Source of the DNA: Candidatus Ichthyocystis hellenicum
GTDB taxonomy: Bacteria > Pseudomonadota > Gammaproteobacteria > Burkholderiales > 2013Ark19i
Direction of reading: 5' to 3'
NCBI RefSeq assembly: GCF_001460935.1
Contig: NZ_LN906597.1
Location: 606,768-670,767, forward strand
Length of the DNA stretch: 64,000 nucleotides
Of this stretch, positions 28,394-36,415 are shown one piece after another (the first letter of the stretch is position 1; each line of letters starts with the position of its first letter). The translations under genes and the position numbers were made by a program. Under the pieces are notes generated by a model. It searched no databases, was not told where the DNA came from, and worked only from the letters and a program-made list of their open reading frames with translations.

Positions 28394-30592
28394 ATGTCAG
28401 TTGTAGCAGACAAGAAGAAGAGTTTTTTTGATATTGACATGTTGCAGTCGATGGTCTTCAGTTCATTATCTGATGAAGATCATGAAACGTTTAGGGCTAT
28501 TGAGCGTCTGGCGAGTTCTTTTCTGTCGGGTAGGTGTTGTCCTTCACACGGCGAGGATTCTCTGCACCATGCCTACGGTGTTTCTGCAATTATTTCCCAG
28601 CTAGGGTTCGGGAAGGAATCTGTTTATGCCTCCCTTTTGTTCCTTATTCCGATTTTATCAGATGACTATGAGCTTTCCTTGAAGAAATTGAGTGAGTTAG
28701 TTGATCCTGATACTTTTTCTTTGCTTAAAGGAGTTGCAAAAGTTTTTCGTATTAAGTTTTTTCGTTACGAAGATATACAAATATATAGTAGCCAAAGAAT
28801 GAATGCTGAGTCTTTTCGGCAAATGATATTGGCACTAGTAGAAGATATTAGGGTTGTAGTTATTGTATTGTCATCTCATTTACAGATATTGCGTTATTTG
28901 ACGACAGTTGAGTTGGGTCCTTTTCATCAGCAATTCGCTCAAGTAGTTTTGAACATTTTTGCTCCGCTGGCTAATCGTCTTGGGGTCTGCCGTATTAAGT
29001 GGGAGCTCGAGGATTTAGCTTTTAGATTTTATAAGCCAGAATTGTATAAGTCCATTGTTCAGAAGCTCTGTGCCAAACGTAAGGAACGAGAATTGTTTAT
29101 TCAGCAATGCATGGACAGTTTAAGTGCATCGTTGGATGATGAAAATATCAACCACAAGATCTATGGACGGCCTAAAAACATATATAGCATATACAATAAG
29201 ATGAATTATAAAAATATTGGTTTTTCAGATTTGTATGATATACATGCCATACGTATATTAGTTCAGTCAGTTCGTGATTGCTATGTTGTTCTAGGAATTG
29301 TTCATGGCTTGTGGGCTCCGTTGCCTAAGGAATTTGATGATTATATTCTCCAGCCTAAGAGCAATTTATATCAATCTTTGCATACTGTTGTTCAAGTAAT
29401 GTCTGGTAGAAATTTAGAGGTTCAGATTAGAACGTTTGACATGCACCAACACGCAGAACTTGGGGTTGCTTCTCACTGGCGCTATAAGGAACGGTCTAGT
29501 GTATCATCATATGACTATAAGATATCGTTGCTTAGGAGGTTGCTAGTTTGGCGCGATGATTTGGCCCAAAATCTAACATGGGCAGATTGTACTCAACGTG
29601 CCCAATTGAATCAAACGATATATGTTTTTACACCACAAGGACAAGTTGTTGCGTTGCCTAGGGGGGCTACTCCTATTGATTTTGCATATTCACTACATAC
29701 CGAAATTGGACATTCTTGTAGGGGCGCAAAAGTTAATGGAGCTATAGTTCCGTTGGATACGTCTTTGGATACGGGACAACGGATTGAAATCCTGACATCA
29801 AAGCATGGTGTGCCATCTCGTGATTGGATAGGGTGTTCTCCGGTTTATGCCGTTACCAATCGAGCGCGTTCAAAAATTAGGCAGTATCTTCACCAAATTG
29901 ATGATGTTAAAGATGATGTTTTCCTTAAAGGAAAACAGATGTTATCTAAAAAAATAGCGCAGATAAAATGTTCCAGTGTTGCTGTCGAGGAAGTTGCCAC
30001 CAAATTTGGTTTTGTCGATGTTAAATCCCTGTATAGAGCTGTGTACAACGGAGATATATCTGCCAAAATGTGGCGATCTTTGCGTAGAGATAGCCTAGGG
30101 GCAGATGTTTCCACTCCAAATGTGTCATCACTGCCATTTATATCATCGACTGATTTTTCAGTGATGGGTGTGTCTGGGTTGTCAACTCGTTTATCTAATT
30201 GTTGCCACCCTATTCCTTCAGATGAAATGATGGGGTTTGTGACATCAGATCATTGCATTTCTATTCATAGAAATGATTGTCCTAATTTGCAGAGAATTTT
30301 AAAGAAAAGACCAGAACGAGCAGTGACTGTTCAGTGGAATCAAATTATGAGGTCTATAGGGTCATCATGGCTTTATAGCTTCAAAATAGAACTTTTAGAC
30401 TCAAAGGATGGGATTAAATCAGTTATGGATGTTTTTGCTCGTCAGTCCGGTAGGATGATAAAACTGCTCTCTAGCTTGCATCGTGATATTTTAGTGGTAC
30501 ACGTAGTTTGGGAGACTGATCCTGATAGATATGAAGATTTGATTATGTCATTGCGTAGAATTGCTGGATTTATTAGGATCTATCGTGTTTAG
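28394..30592 (+). CDS. relA: (p)ppGpp synthetase RelA
   Basis: RelA makes the alarmone (p)ppGpp on stalled ribosomes. The 732 residues include a pseudo-hydrolase domain that has lost the HD motif (residues 80-100 read ASLLFLIPILSDDYE). The synthetase domain contains YGRPKNIYSIYNKM, the RelA-type acidic motif EFDD (313-316) and YQSLHT. TGS (about 408-470), a zinc-finger-like SNCCHPIP...HRNDCPN region and a C-terminal ACT region follow. EFDD with no HD argues for a synthetase-only RelA rather than SpoT. A bifunctional SpoT would be needed elsewhere for hydrolysis. Confidence 0.93.
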   Translation: MSVVADKKKSFFDIDMLQSMVFSSLSDEDHETFRAIERLASSFLSGRCCPSHGEDSLHHAYGVSAIISQLGFGKESVYASLLFLIPILSDDYELSLKKLSELVDPDTFSLLKGVAKVFRIKFFRYEDIQIYSSQRMNAESFRQMILALVEDIRVVVIVLSSHLQILRYLTTVELGPFHQQFAQVVLNIFAPLANRLGVCRIKWELEDLAFRFYKPELYKSIVQKLCAKRKERELFIQQCMDSLSASLDDENINHKIYGRPKNIYSIYNKMNYKNIGFSDLYDIHAIRILVQSVRDCYVVLGIVHGLWAPLPKEFDDYILQPKSNLYQSLHTVVQVMSGRNLEVQIRTFDMHQHAELGVASHWRYKERSSVSSYDYKISLLRRLLVWRDDLAQNLTWADCTQRAQLNQTIYVFTPQGQVVALPRGATPIDFAYSLHTEIGHSCRGAKVNGAIVPLDTSLDTGQRIEILTSKHGVPSRDWIGCSPVYAVTNRARSKIRQYLHQIDDVKDDVFLKGKQMLSKKIAQIKCSSVAVEEVATKFGFVDVKSLYRAVYNGDISAKMWRSLRRDSLGADVSTPNVSSLPFISSTDFSVMGVSGLSTRLSNCCHPIPSDEMMGFVTSDHCISIHRNDCPNLQRILKKRPERAVTVQWNQIMRSIGSSWLYSFKIELLDSKDGIKSVMDVFARQSGRMIKLLSSLHRDILVVHVVWETDPDRYEDLIMSLRRIAGFIRIYRV

Positions 30593-30631
30593 ATACAATG
30601 TGGCAGTATTGTTTGTTGAAGGAGTGTTTTC

Positions 30632-31924
30632 ATTACACACGATAGCTTGTGGGTCAGGGCACAAAAGGTTATACCGGGAGGAGTTAACTCTCCAGTTCGT
30701 GCGTTTAAAGGGGTTGGTGGTGAACCACTATTTTTTGACCATGGTCTGGGTTGTAGGCTGTGGAGCGAAGACGGTGTTGAGTACATTGACTACGTTTGTT
30801 CCTGGGGGGCAATGATTCTGGGGCATGCTGATTGTGATGTGCAGCGTGCTGTCAATGATGTGGTTGCGAAGGGGTTTTCCTTTGGTGCTCCTACTGTCAG
30901 AGAAGTGGAGTTGGCAGAGTTTCTGTGTTCCTACGTTCCATCTATGGAGATGGTTCGTTTGACCAATTCAGGAACTGAAGCAAATATGGCTGCTGTAAGG
31001 TTGGCTCGCGGATATACCGGTAGAAATTTAATAATAAAGTTTGCCGGGTGTTACCATGGCCATTTGGATTGTCTCCTGGTTAGTGCTGGTTCCGGTTTGC
31101 TAACTTTTGGTACACCTAGTTCTGCAGGTGTGACGGATAAGTGTTCATCAGAGACTATAGTTGTGCCATATAATGATGTTCCTGCGATACAAACCGTATT
31201 CGATAGTCTTGGTTCGGGCATTGCCTGTTGCATTGTAGAGGCTATTGCTGGGAATATGAATCTTATTATTCCTTCGTTGGAATGGGTCCGGTGTTTGCGT
31301 TCTCTTTGCACTAAATATGGCTCCGTCTTAATTTTTGACGAGGTAATGACGGGTTTTCGTTCCCACCAAAAAGGGGCCCAGGGTTTTTTTGGTGTTGAGG
31401 CAGATCTTGTTACCCTTGGTAAGGTGGTGGGAGGTGGGTATCCATTGGCTGCTTGTGGTGGTTCCTATGAGATAATGAAAAATTTTAGCCCCTTAGGTCC
31501 GGTGTATCAGGCTGGTACTTTGTCAGGCAATCCAAGCGCTGTTTCGGCTGGCTTATCTACTTTGAAAAAGATTTTTTCCATCTCCGATTTTTTCGATGTT
31601 TTATCGTTAACAGCATCGCGGTTTGTCGATTTGATGATTAAAGCTGCTAGTGATGCTGGCTATAAGAATTTTTCAGGACAGAGTGCGGGGGGAATGTTTG
31701 GATTATATTTCCGTTCATCGGTTCCTACATCCCTGGATGAGGTTAAGACATGTAATGAAGATGATTTTAGAAAGTTTTTCCATCTCATGCTGAAGAGAGG
31801 TGTTTATTTTGCTCCATCTGCCTATGAAGCCGGATTTATTTCTGCGGCTCATAACGACGATGAGGTGCTTAGATTGACTTATGACGCCGCGTGTGAGTCA
31901 TTTGATGAATTGGTTAAAAGTTAG
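30632..31924 (+). CDS. hemL: Glutamate-1-semialdehyde 2,1-aminomutase
   Basis: HemL is the PLP enzyme that makes 5-aminolevulinate from glutamate 1-semialdehyde in haem synthesis. Family blocks are VIPGGVNSPVRAF, NSGTEANMAAVRLARG, IFDEVMTGFR, and LGKVVGGGYP with the PLP lysine. I propose an ATT start at 30632, preceded by AAGGAG (30619-30624) at 7-nt spacing. This gives 430 residues, an N-terminus that aligns with other HemL proteins, and the PLP lysine at position 264, next to K265 in E. coli. The first conventional start, TTG 30647, has no ribosome site. A stop at 30617 excludes longer readings. Confidence 0.93.
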   Translation: MTHDSLWVRAQKVIPGGVNSPVRAFKGVGGEPLFFDHGLGCRLWSEDGVEYIDYVCSWGAMILGHADCDVQRAVNDVVAKGFSFGAPTVREVELAEFLCSYVPSMEMVRLTNSGTEANMAAVRLARGYTGRNLIIKFAGCYHGHLDCLLVSAGSGLLTFGTPSSAGVTDKCSSETIVVPYNDVPAIQTVFDSLGSGIACCIVEAIAGNMNLIIPSLEWVRCLRSLCTKYGSVLIFDEVMTGFRSHQKGAQGFFGVEADLVTLGKVVGGGYPLAACGGSYEIMKNFSPLGPVYQAGTLSGNPSAVSAGLSTLKKIFSISDFFDVLSLTASRFVDLMIKAASDAGYKNFSGQSAGGMFGLYFRSSVPTSLDEVKTCNEDDFRKFFHLMLKRGVYFAPSAYEAGFISAAHNDDEVLRLTYDAACESFDELVKS

Positions 31925-32494
31925 CGTAGAAATGTTTTCAGACAAGCAAGTAGGCAGTGGGGAGCAGTCTATTGCCATCGAATGCGCGATAGCAAATGCT
32001 GCGGTGGCCACATCGTAAGAGTCGTGACTGATGAACAAGGATACTCTGTTATTTTCGGCAATTCTGAGAGCAGACAATCCGAGGACAAAGAAAGATGATG
32101 CTATTGACTCCGCGGTGATTGATAGAGTGTTATCAATTCTTATAGTACCAGTAAGTAGGGAATGTGGAGCGATGATTACTCGTTTGGATGACCAAATGCC
32201 GGCATTTTTTGATGGGATAAAAATCATTTTTGCTAGAGTTGGTGATTTTTGCTTTTCCTTGGTGTTGCTGTCAGGGTCATCTTCTTCATATTTTGTTTCA
32301 TTCTCGCCTTCGCTATCCTGAGAAAAACCATCCAACGCGAATATTCCCACGGACGGAGATGTGTAGAAGGGGGAAGGAGAAAATGAAATTTTCCTAGGGT
32401 TGGCTTTTCTCCACAGTTTTTCCAGGGTGCACGGATTTGATCGAGGGTATACAGGTTGCATGACCATATTTGGGATAAGGACTGTAGTAAGCAT
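31898..32494 (-). CDS. Orphan protein of unknown function
   Basis: I do not recognise this 198-residue protein. ATG 32494 has GGAG 8 nt upstream, and a plausible promoter lies about 55 bp further up. The N-terminal half is proline- and serine-rich (SFSPSPFYTSPSVG), followed by a very acidic, lysine-rich segment (about residues 67-90). The C-terminal half has moderate hydrophobic stretches (SITAESIASSFFVLGLSALRIA, VATAAFAIAHSMAIDC) that could be helices. There is no signal peptide. Its last 27 bp overlap the 3' end of convergent hemL. A secreted effector or lineage-specific protein is possible but unproven. Confidence 0.5.
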   Translation of the reverse strand: MLTTVLIPNMVMQPVYPRSNPCTLEKLWRKANPRKISFSPSPFYTSPSVGIFALDGFSQDSEGENETKYEEDDPDSNTKEKQKSPTLAKMIFIPSKNAGIWSSKRVIIAPHSLLTGTIRIDNTLSITAESIASSFFVLGLSALRIAENNRVSLFISHDSYDVATAAFAIAHSMAIDCSPLPTCLSENISTLTFNQFIK

Positions 32495-32547
32495 TAAAAT
32501 CTCTCCATTTGCAGCACCACCCAATCCAGGTATTCATTGATACACAT

Positions 32548-32576
32548 ATATTACTCTTCACATGCTAAGTGCACAA
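32548..32576 (-). promoter_or_regulatory. Possible promoter of the orphan gene
   Basis: On the minus strand, TTGTGC (32576-32571) is followed after exactly 17 bp by TAATAT (32553-32548). Transcription would begin near 32541, about 47 nt before the ATG at 32494. Both boxes are partial matches, so the support is the correct spacing and placement. Confidence 0.35.
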
Positions 32577-32661
32577 GAACAATCGTATTCCACCGCTCGG
32601 CGTTATCATATAAGGAAAGTCATTTACGTATAACTACCATGCTCTGCTCGAAAAAAATGTT

Positions 32662-34452
32662 CTAGCTCTTCACGTCTTTCAATGCCTTTAAGAGATCGTC
32701 ACTGCTCTGAAAGCCAATCAATTTTTTGTACTTACTTTCTTCTTTGTTGCCGTATATTATTATTGCTGGAGGCCCAAATACTTCATACTTTTTCATCAAT
32801 TTGCGATTGCTGGAATTATTTTCAGAAACGTCAATAATAAATCTATCGAAATTTTTGAGCTTATCGACGACATCTGGGTTAACGAACGTTGATTTCTCCA
32901 TTTTGTTGCATGAAGAGCACCATTTTGCAGTTATCTTGATTAGTACGGGTAACTGTCGGTGACTTAATATACGATTTAATTGCTTAGTTGATTCAATCTG
33001 GTTGAATGAGAGTTTTTGCCTCTCTGCTGATGTAACACTGCCCCCGGTAAGTGACGGCTCACAGTGATTAGACGTACATTGCGTTGATAAGTTGGAACCA
33101 ATATGAACACCCAACAGTAAGCAGATCAACCCTATAAATCTTATAGGGGCAGTTGTTCCTACTTCGAAGAATCCACTCCAAACACAGCATGCTAGCAGCA
33201 AAAGCGTGTAGGACAGAGATGCTATTTGTTGCGGAATAACTGGAGATACAATATGCACGGCCAGACCTAGTAGCGAAAAACCACATATTTGCTTAATCTT
33301 TTCCATCCATGCGCCAGCTTTAGGAAGTATTTTGTCAGCTGACAGACCAACTATTACTATAGGAATCCCCATCCCTAATGCCAGCATGAACAGTGCTGTT
33401 CCCCCGAGAACTACATTACCCGTCTTAGCTATGTATAGCAGTGTCCCTGCAAGGGGGGGGGCTACACAAGGCCCGATTATTAGGGCTGATAGAACACCCA
33501 TTACAAATGTTCCACCCATGGAGGCATTGTCTTCAAACCGACCGCTGAGGGTTGATATCTTGGTAGATAAGCTAGAAGGAAGCCCGATTTCAAAGGCCCC
33601 AAACAGGGATAGCGCCAATGCCGATATGATTGTAGCAAAGGTGAAGAGAACAAACGGATTTTGCAGCCAAGCAGATAACAAGGTTCCGCTTAGGGCAGAG
33701 ACAATGCCTACAATGGTGTAAGTTAGACACATTCCCATCGTGTAAGCTAGCGATAAAAAGAAACTGTGAAATTTGGACAGTTTCTTCTGTCCGATAAGAA
33801 TGGAGGAAATTATTGGTATCATGGGGAAAACGCAAGGGGTAAACGTCAACATGATCCCCAATCCTAAAAACAAAAGAAGGGTGGATAATTTGTTACGTAT
33901 GTTCAGTTTTTCGAAGAAAGGGTCAGAGTTGTCACTTCCATCGGTTTGTTGAGCTTTAGTTTTATTAACTTTGTTTGGTGACGGCAAAGTGATTGTGTAT
34001 TTTTGTGGTGGGTAGCAAACCCCAGCTGATGAACACCCTCTTAACGCAACTGAGATTGTTATTGGATTATGAGATGGTTTGAGAAAATTAAAAGAGATAT
34101 CCACTGGTGAGTCATATACTTCTACAGAGCCATCTTGATCATCTGCTTTGATTTTTGCTGAGGGGAAGTGAATCTGACCTACTTTAGTGCCATTTTTGGG
34201 GTTGATTGTTGTTATAGAGATGCTTTTTTTGTAAACGTATACGCCTGTAGCCGGCTCAATGTGGACACTTACACGACTGCCTTTTCTGTGGGCCTGAACT
34301 TTGAATGCTTCATCAGGTGACATGATTTTTTGTGCCGAGTTACCACTGCTGAAGCTTATATTATCCAGGGAGTTTGAACCAAAGGAGAAATTACTAAGCA
34401 TCAGAAGGAAAGAAAACGACAAAAAAGCCACTAACCCAAAATTCTTTCTCAT
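32662..34452 (-). CDS. dsbD: Thiol:disulfide interchange protein DsbD
   Basis: DsbD carries electrons from cytoplasmic thioredoxin across the inner membrane to periplasmic thiol proteins. All three cysteine pairs are present: alpha domain C140/C146 (RGCSSAGVCYPP), membrane domain C207 (FTPCVFPMIP) and C329 (GPCVAPPLAG), and the thioredoxin-like gamma domain C512/C515 (KWCSSCNKME). A signal peptide covers about residues 1-25. Length is 596. The codons for APPL contain nine consecutive C residues (plus-strand G run 33453-33461). It overlaps the folB-cutA fusion by 4 bp (ATGA), matching the cutA-dsbD operon of E. coli. Confidence 0.94.
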   Translation of the reverse strand: MRKNFGLVAFLSFSFLLMLSNFSFGSNSLDNISFSSGNSAQKIMSPDEAFKVQAHRKGSRVSVHIEPATGVYVYKKSISITTINPKNGTKVGQIHFPSAKIKADDQDGSVEVYDSPVDISFNFLKPSHNPITISVALRGCSSAGVCYPPQKYTITLPSPNKVNKTKAQQTDGSDNSDPFFEKLNIRNKLSTLLLFLGLGIMLTFTPCVFPMIPIISSILIGQKKLSKFHSFFLSLAYTMGMCLTYTIVGIVSALSGTLLSAWLQNPFVLFTFATIISALALSLFGAFEIGLPSSLSTKISTLSGRFEDNASMGGTFVMGVLSALIIGPCVAPPLAGTLLYIAKTGNVVLGGTALFMLALGMGIPIVIVGLSADKILPKAGAWMEKIKQICGFSLLGLAVHIVSPVIPQQIASLSYTLLLLACCVWSGFFEVGTTAPIRFIGLICLLLGVHIGSNLSTQCTSNHCEPSLTGGSVTSAERQKLSFNQIESTKQLNRILSHRQLPVLIKITAKWCSSCNKMEKSTFVNPDVVDKLKNFDRFIIDVSENNSSNRKLMKKYEVFGPPAIIIYGNKEESKYKKLIGFQSSDDLLKALKDVKS

Positions 34453-35159
34453 TGAAAAACCTTTACTGTTTCACGTACCCAATTTAAATAACTTTCTAAT
34501 CCACCTGAAACAGGTTGTACGGTTATTTCAGGCACTATGTCCGGGTGCTTTCTCTCGATTTCGGCTGCGATCGGGTTAATTGCACCGGCAACTGTTTTAA
34601 GTTCAAACGGAAAAATAGTATGCGTGTGCATCTTATTTTCCCAAACGTAGCTAGTGACAGCTGAATGCAGTAAATTACCGCAAGCCGCCAGTTTGCATTC
34701 TACAAGGCACTGGATTATATCTGTTGCTAACTCCGCACTTGGTGCATGGGATTTCACTACCACCACATCTTTTGAGCAATTTATCACACTTTCTGGCGCA
34801 ATAGCTAGGTTCGACCTTGTTTTGAATAGATCTACACCAACGCTTTCTATGCACTCTACTGGGCGTTCCTTAAATACTTGTAGGTGAACAGACTCAATTA
34901 GTTGATACTCAAACAGGTAAGCCATTAGGCGTTGAGCCATACTTTCCAGTAATAAAAATTTCTCATTATTTATTATATTATTGATTCCAAATATAATATC
35001 ATCGTAGTCAATTTCTGGTTTCGAGTCGGTAGGGGAGTGAGGTTTTATGGGCAAGTGCAAAGTTGCATTGATGGATATAGTTTGTTTTTGGTATTGCTCA
35101 TAGGCATAAACGCCTACAAATGCTTTTTTAACCAAGTTTCGTAGGATAATTTTGCTCAT
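34449..35159 (-). CDS. FolB-CutA fusion protein
   Basis: One 236-residue frame holds two domains. Residues 1-115 match dihydroneopterin aldolase (FolB): ILRNLVKKAFVGVYAYEQ with E21, IDYDDI, LLLESMAQRL with E72, and the VFKERP lysine K97. Residues 130-236 match the trimeric CutA1 fold: ATDIIQCLVECKLAAC, TSYVWENK, FELKTV, HPDIVPEI and SYLNWVRETV. FolB acts in folate synthesis; CutA proteins are linked to divalent metal tolerance, with an unclear role. cutA is next to dsbD in other bacteria, as its half is here. I see no internal stop or frameshift, and AGGT 7 nt upstream supports the ATG. Confidence 0.85.
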   Translation of the reverse strand: MSKIILRNLVKKAFVGVYAYEQYQKQTISINATLHLPIKPHSPTDSKPEIDYDDIIFGINNIINNEKFLLLESMAQRLMAYLFEYQLIESVHLQVFKERPVECIESVGVDLFKTRSNLAIAPESVINCSKDVVVVKSHAPSAELATDIIQCLVECKLAACGNLLHSAVTSYVWENKMHTHTIFPFELKTVAGAINPIAAEIERKHPDIVPEITVQPVSGGLESYLNWVRETVKVFQ

Positions 35160-35180
35160 TACTTTACCTGTTAGTCTAAT
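35152..35180 (+). promoter_or_regulatory. Possible promoter of the dcw cluster
   Basis: TTGCTC (35152-35157) and TCTAAT (35175-35180) are separated by 17 bp. Transcription would start near 35187, just before the rsmH ribosome site GGAG (35193-35196). The -10 box is good (5 of 6) and the -35 box weak. The -35 overlaps the start of the divergent folB-cutA gene. Confidence 0.4.
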
Positions 35181-35206
35181 TTCATGAATATTGGAGATCC
35201 TCGATC

Positions 35207-36130
35207 TTGGCTGATAAATATACGCATAATTCAGTTTTGTGTCATTTGGTTATTTCTCATTTGTCGAAGCATCCTGCTTCCATGGTTGTGGATGCTACGT
35301 TTGGTAGGGGGGGTCATAGCAGGGCTATTTTATCAGTATTGCCTGCTGATGGTCGTTTGTGGGCATTCGACCGAGATCCATTTGCGGCTGAATCCGCTAG
35401 TCTTATCGATGATGGCAGATTTGTTTTCATTCACTCTAGGTTTAGTCAATTGCGTCAACAGTTGTTAGCCTTGGGAGTGAACAGTGTGTCAGATATTGTA
35501 ATGGACTTGGGAGTGAGTAGTCCGCAGATTGATGATCCTGATCGTGGTTTTAGTTTTCTTCGAAATGGTCCGTTGGATATGCGTATGGATTGTTGTGGTC
35601 AAAGTGCATCGGAATGGATTTCAACGGCATCGATTCTTGAAATGTCCTCAGTATTTAAGAGCTATGGTGAAGAGCGTTTTGCAAAAAGGATAGCTGCGGA
35701 AATAGATTGTGAGCGCAAGAAAAATCCGATAACGACTACGGGACAACTTGCCAGTTTGATCTCCCGGGTGGTTCCTTTTACTGAGAAAGGAAAGCATCCA
35801 GCAACGCGTGTTTTTCAATCTATTCGTATACACATAAATAATGAATTGGAAGAGCTAGAATCAGCTCTGCAGCAATCATGCAGTTTGTTGGTTAGGGGTG
35901 GACGTCTAATAGTGATAAGCTTTCATTCGTTGGAGGATAGAATAGTTAAGCAGTTTATCAGATCTATGTCTAAGCCGAATGTTGCCAGAAACCTCCCTTT
36001 ACGGGAGAGTGATATGCCGAGTCCGTCTATGAAAATTATCGGCAAATTTCGTCCCGATGACGATGAGATAGGTGGAAATAGGCGGTCTCGTAGTGCTATT
36101 TTACGTGTGGCAGAAAAAATATGGGAGTGA
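35207..36130 (+). CDS. rsmH: 16S rRNA (cytosine-1402-N4) methyltransferase
   Basis: RsmH (MraW) methylates C1402 in the ribosomal decoding centre using S-adenosylmethionine. The 307 residues show HNSVL, the SAM loop VVDATFGRGGHS, DIVMDLGVSSPQID, RGFSF...GPLDMRMD, and the C-terminal VISFHSLEDRIVKQF. The start is TTG at 35207 with GGAG 10 nt upstream. It opens the dcw cluster. mraZ, which usually precedes it, is absent; the upstream neighbour is the divergent folB-cutA gene. Confidence 0.94.
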   Translation: MADKYTHNSVLCHLVISHLSKHPASMVVDATFGRGGHSRAILSVLPADGRLWAFDRDPFAAESASLIDDGRFVFIHSRFSQLRQQLLALGVNSVSDIVMDLGVSSPQIDDPDRGFSFLRNGPLDMRMDCCGQSASEWISTASILEMSSVFKSYGEERFAKRIAAEIDCERKKNPITTTGQLASLISRVVPFTEKGKHPATRVFQSIRIHINNELEELESALQQSCSLLVRGGRLIVISFHSLEDRIVKQFIRSMSKPNVARNLPLRESDMPSPSMKIIGKFRPDDDEIGGNRRSRSAILRVAEKIWE

Positions 36131-36134
36131 TTGT

Positions 36135-36413
36135 GTGCGCTTGGGGCGGCTGGATGTGCTGTTGGTTATTATTTTGCTTGCAACGTCAATGGGGCTAGTT
36201 TTTTCGCGTTATCAAGCACGTAAGTTGTATTTTTCCATAACCCAGCAACAGTCTATTGCTAGGGAGTTGGATGTTAAATTCTCGCAGCTACAGTTGGAGG
36301 AGACAGCTTACAGTATGCGATTTCGTCTACAAGGCATTGCTAGTCGTAGGTTGGGGTTGGTTGCTCCCAAAAATACTAGGGTTGTGCGCTTATCATCACG
36401 ATCGGCAAATTAA
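36135..36413 (+). CDS. ftsL: Cell division protein FtsL
   Basis: FtsL is a small bitopic divisome protein that works with FtsB and FtsQ. The 92-residue product has a short basic cytoplasmic tail, one membrane helix (VLLVIILLATSMGLVF), and a periplasmic coiled coil (about 35-75) ending in the family-like ASRRLGLVAP. I start at GTG 36135, with GGGAG 7 nt upstream. The longer open frame from 36072 lies inside rsmH. ftsI starts 2 bp after its stop. Recognition rests mainly on position, size and topology. Confidence 0.88.
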   Translation: MRLGRLDVLLVIILLATSMGLVFSRYQARKLYFSITQQQSIARELDVKFSQLQLEETAYSMRFRLQGIASRRLGLVAPKNTRVVRLSSRSAN

Positions 36414-36415
36414 TT

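Noticed and set aside
29369-29387. RelA synthetase motif reads NLYQSLHT instead of NGYQSIHT
   Set aside because: Other Rel proteins carry a bulky residue there (B. subtilis has NMYQSLHT), so this is normal variation and not a sign of inactivation.
32031-32321. 96-codon plus-strand frame opposite the orphan gene
   Set aside because: It is shorter and has no clear ribosome site, while the minus-strand reading has a good site and promoter candidate. Neither has recognised homology, so some doubt remains.
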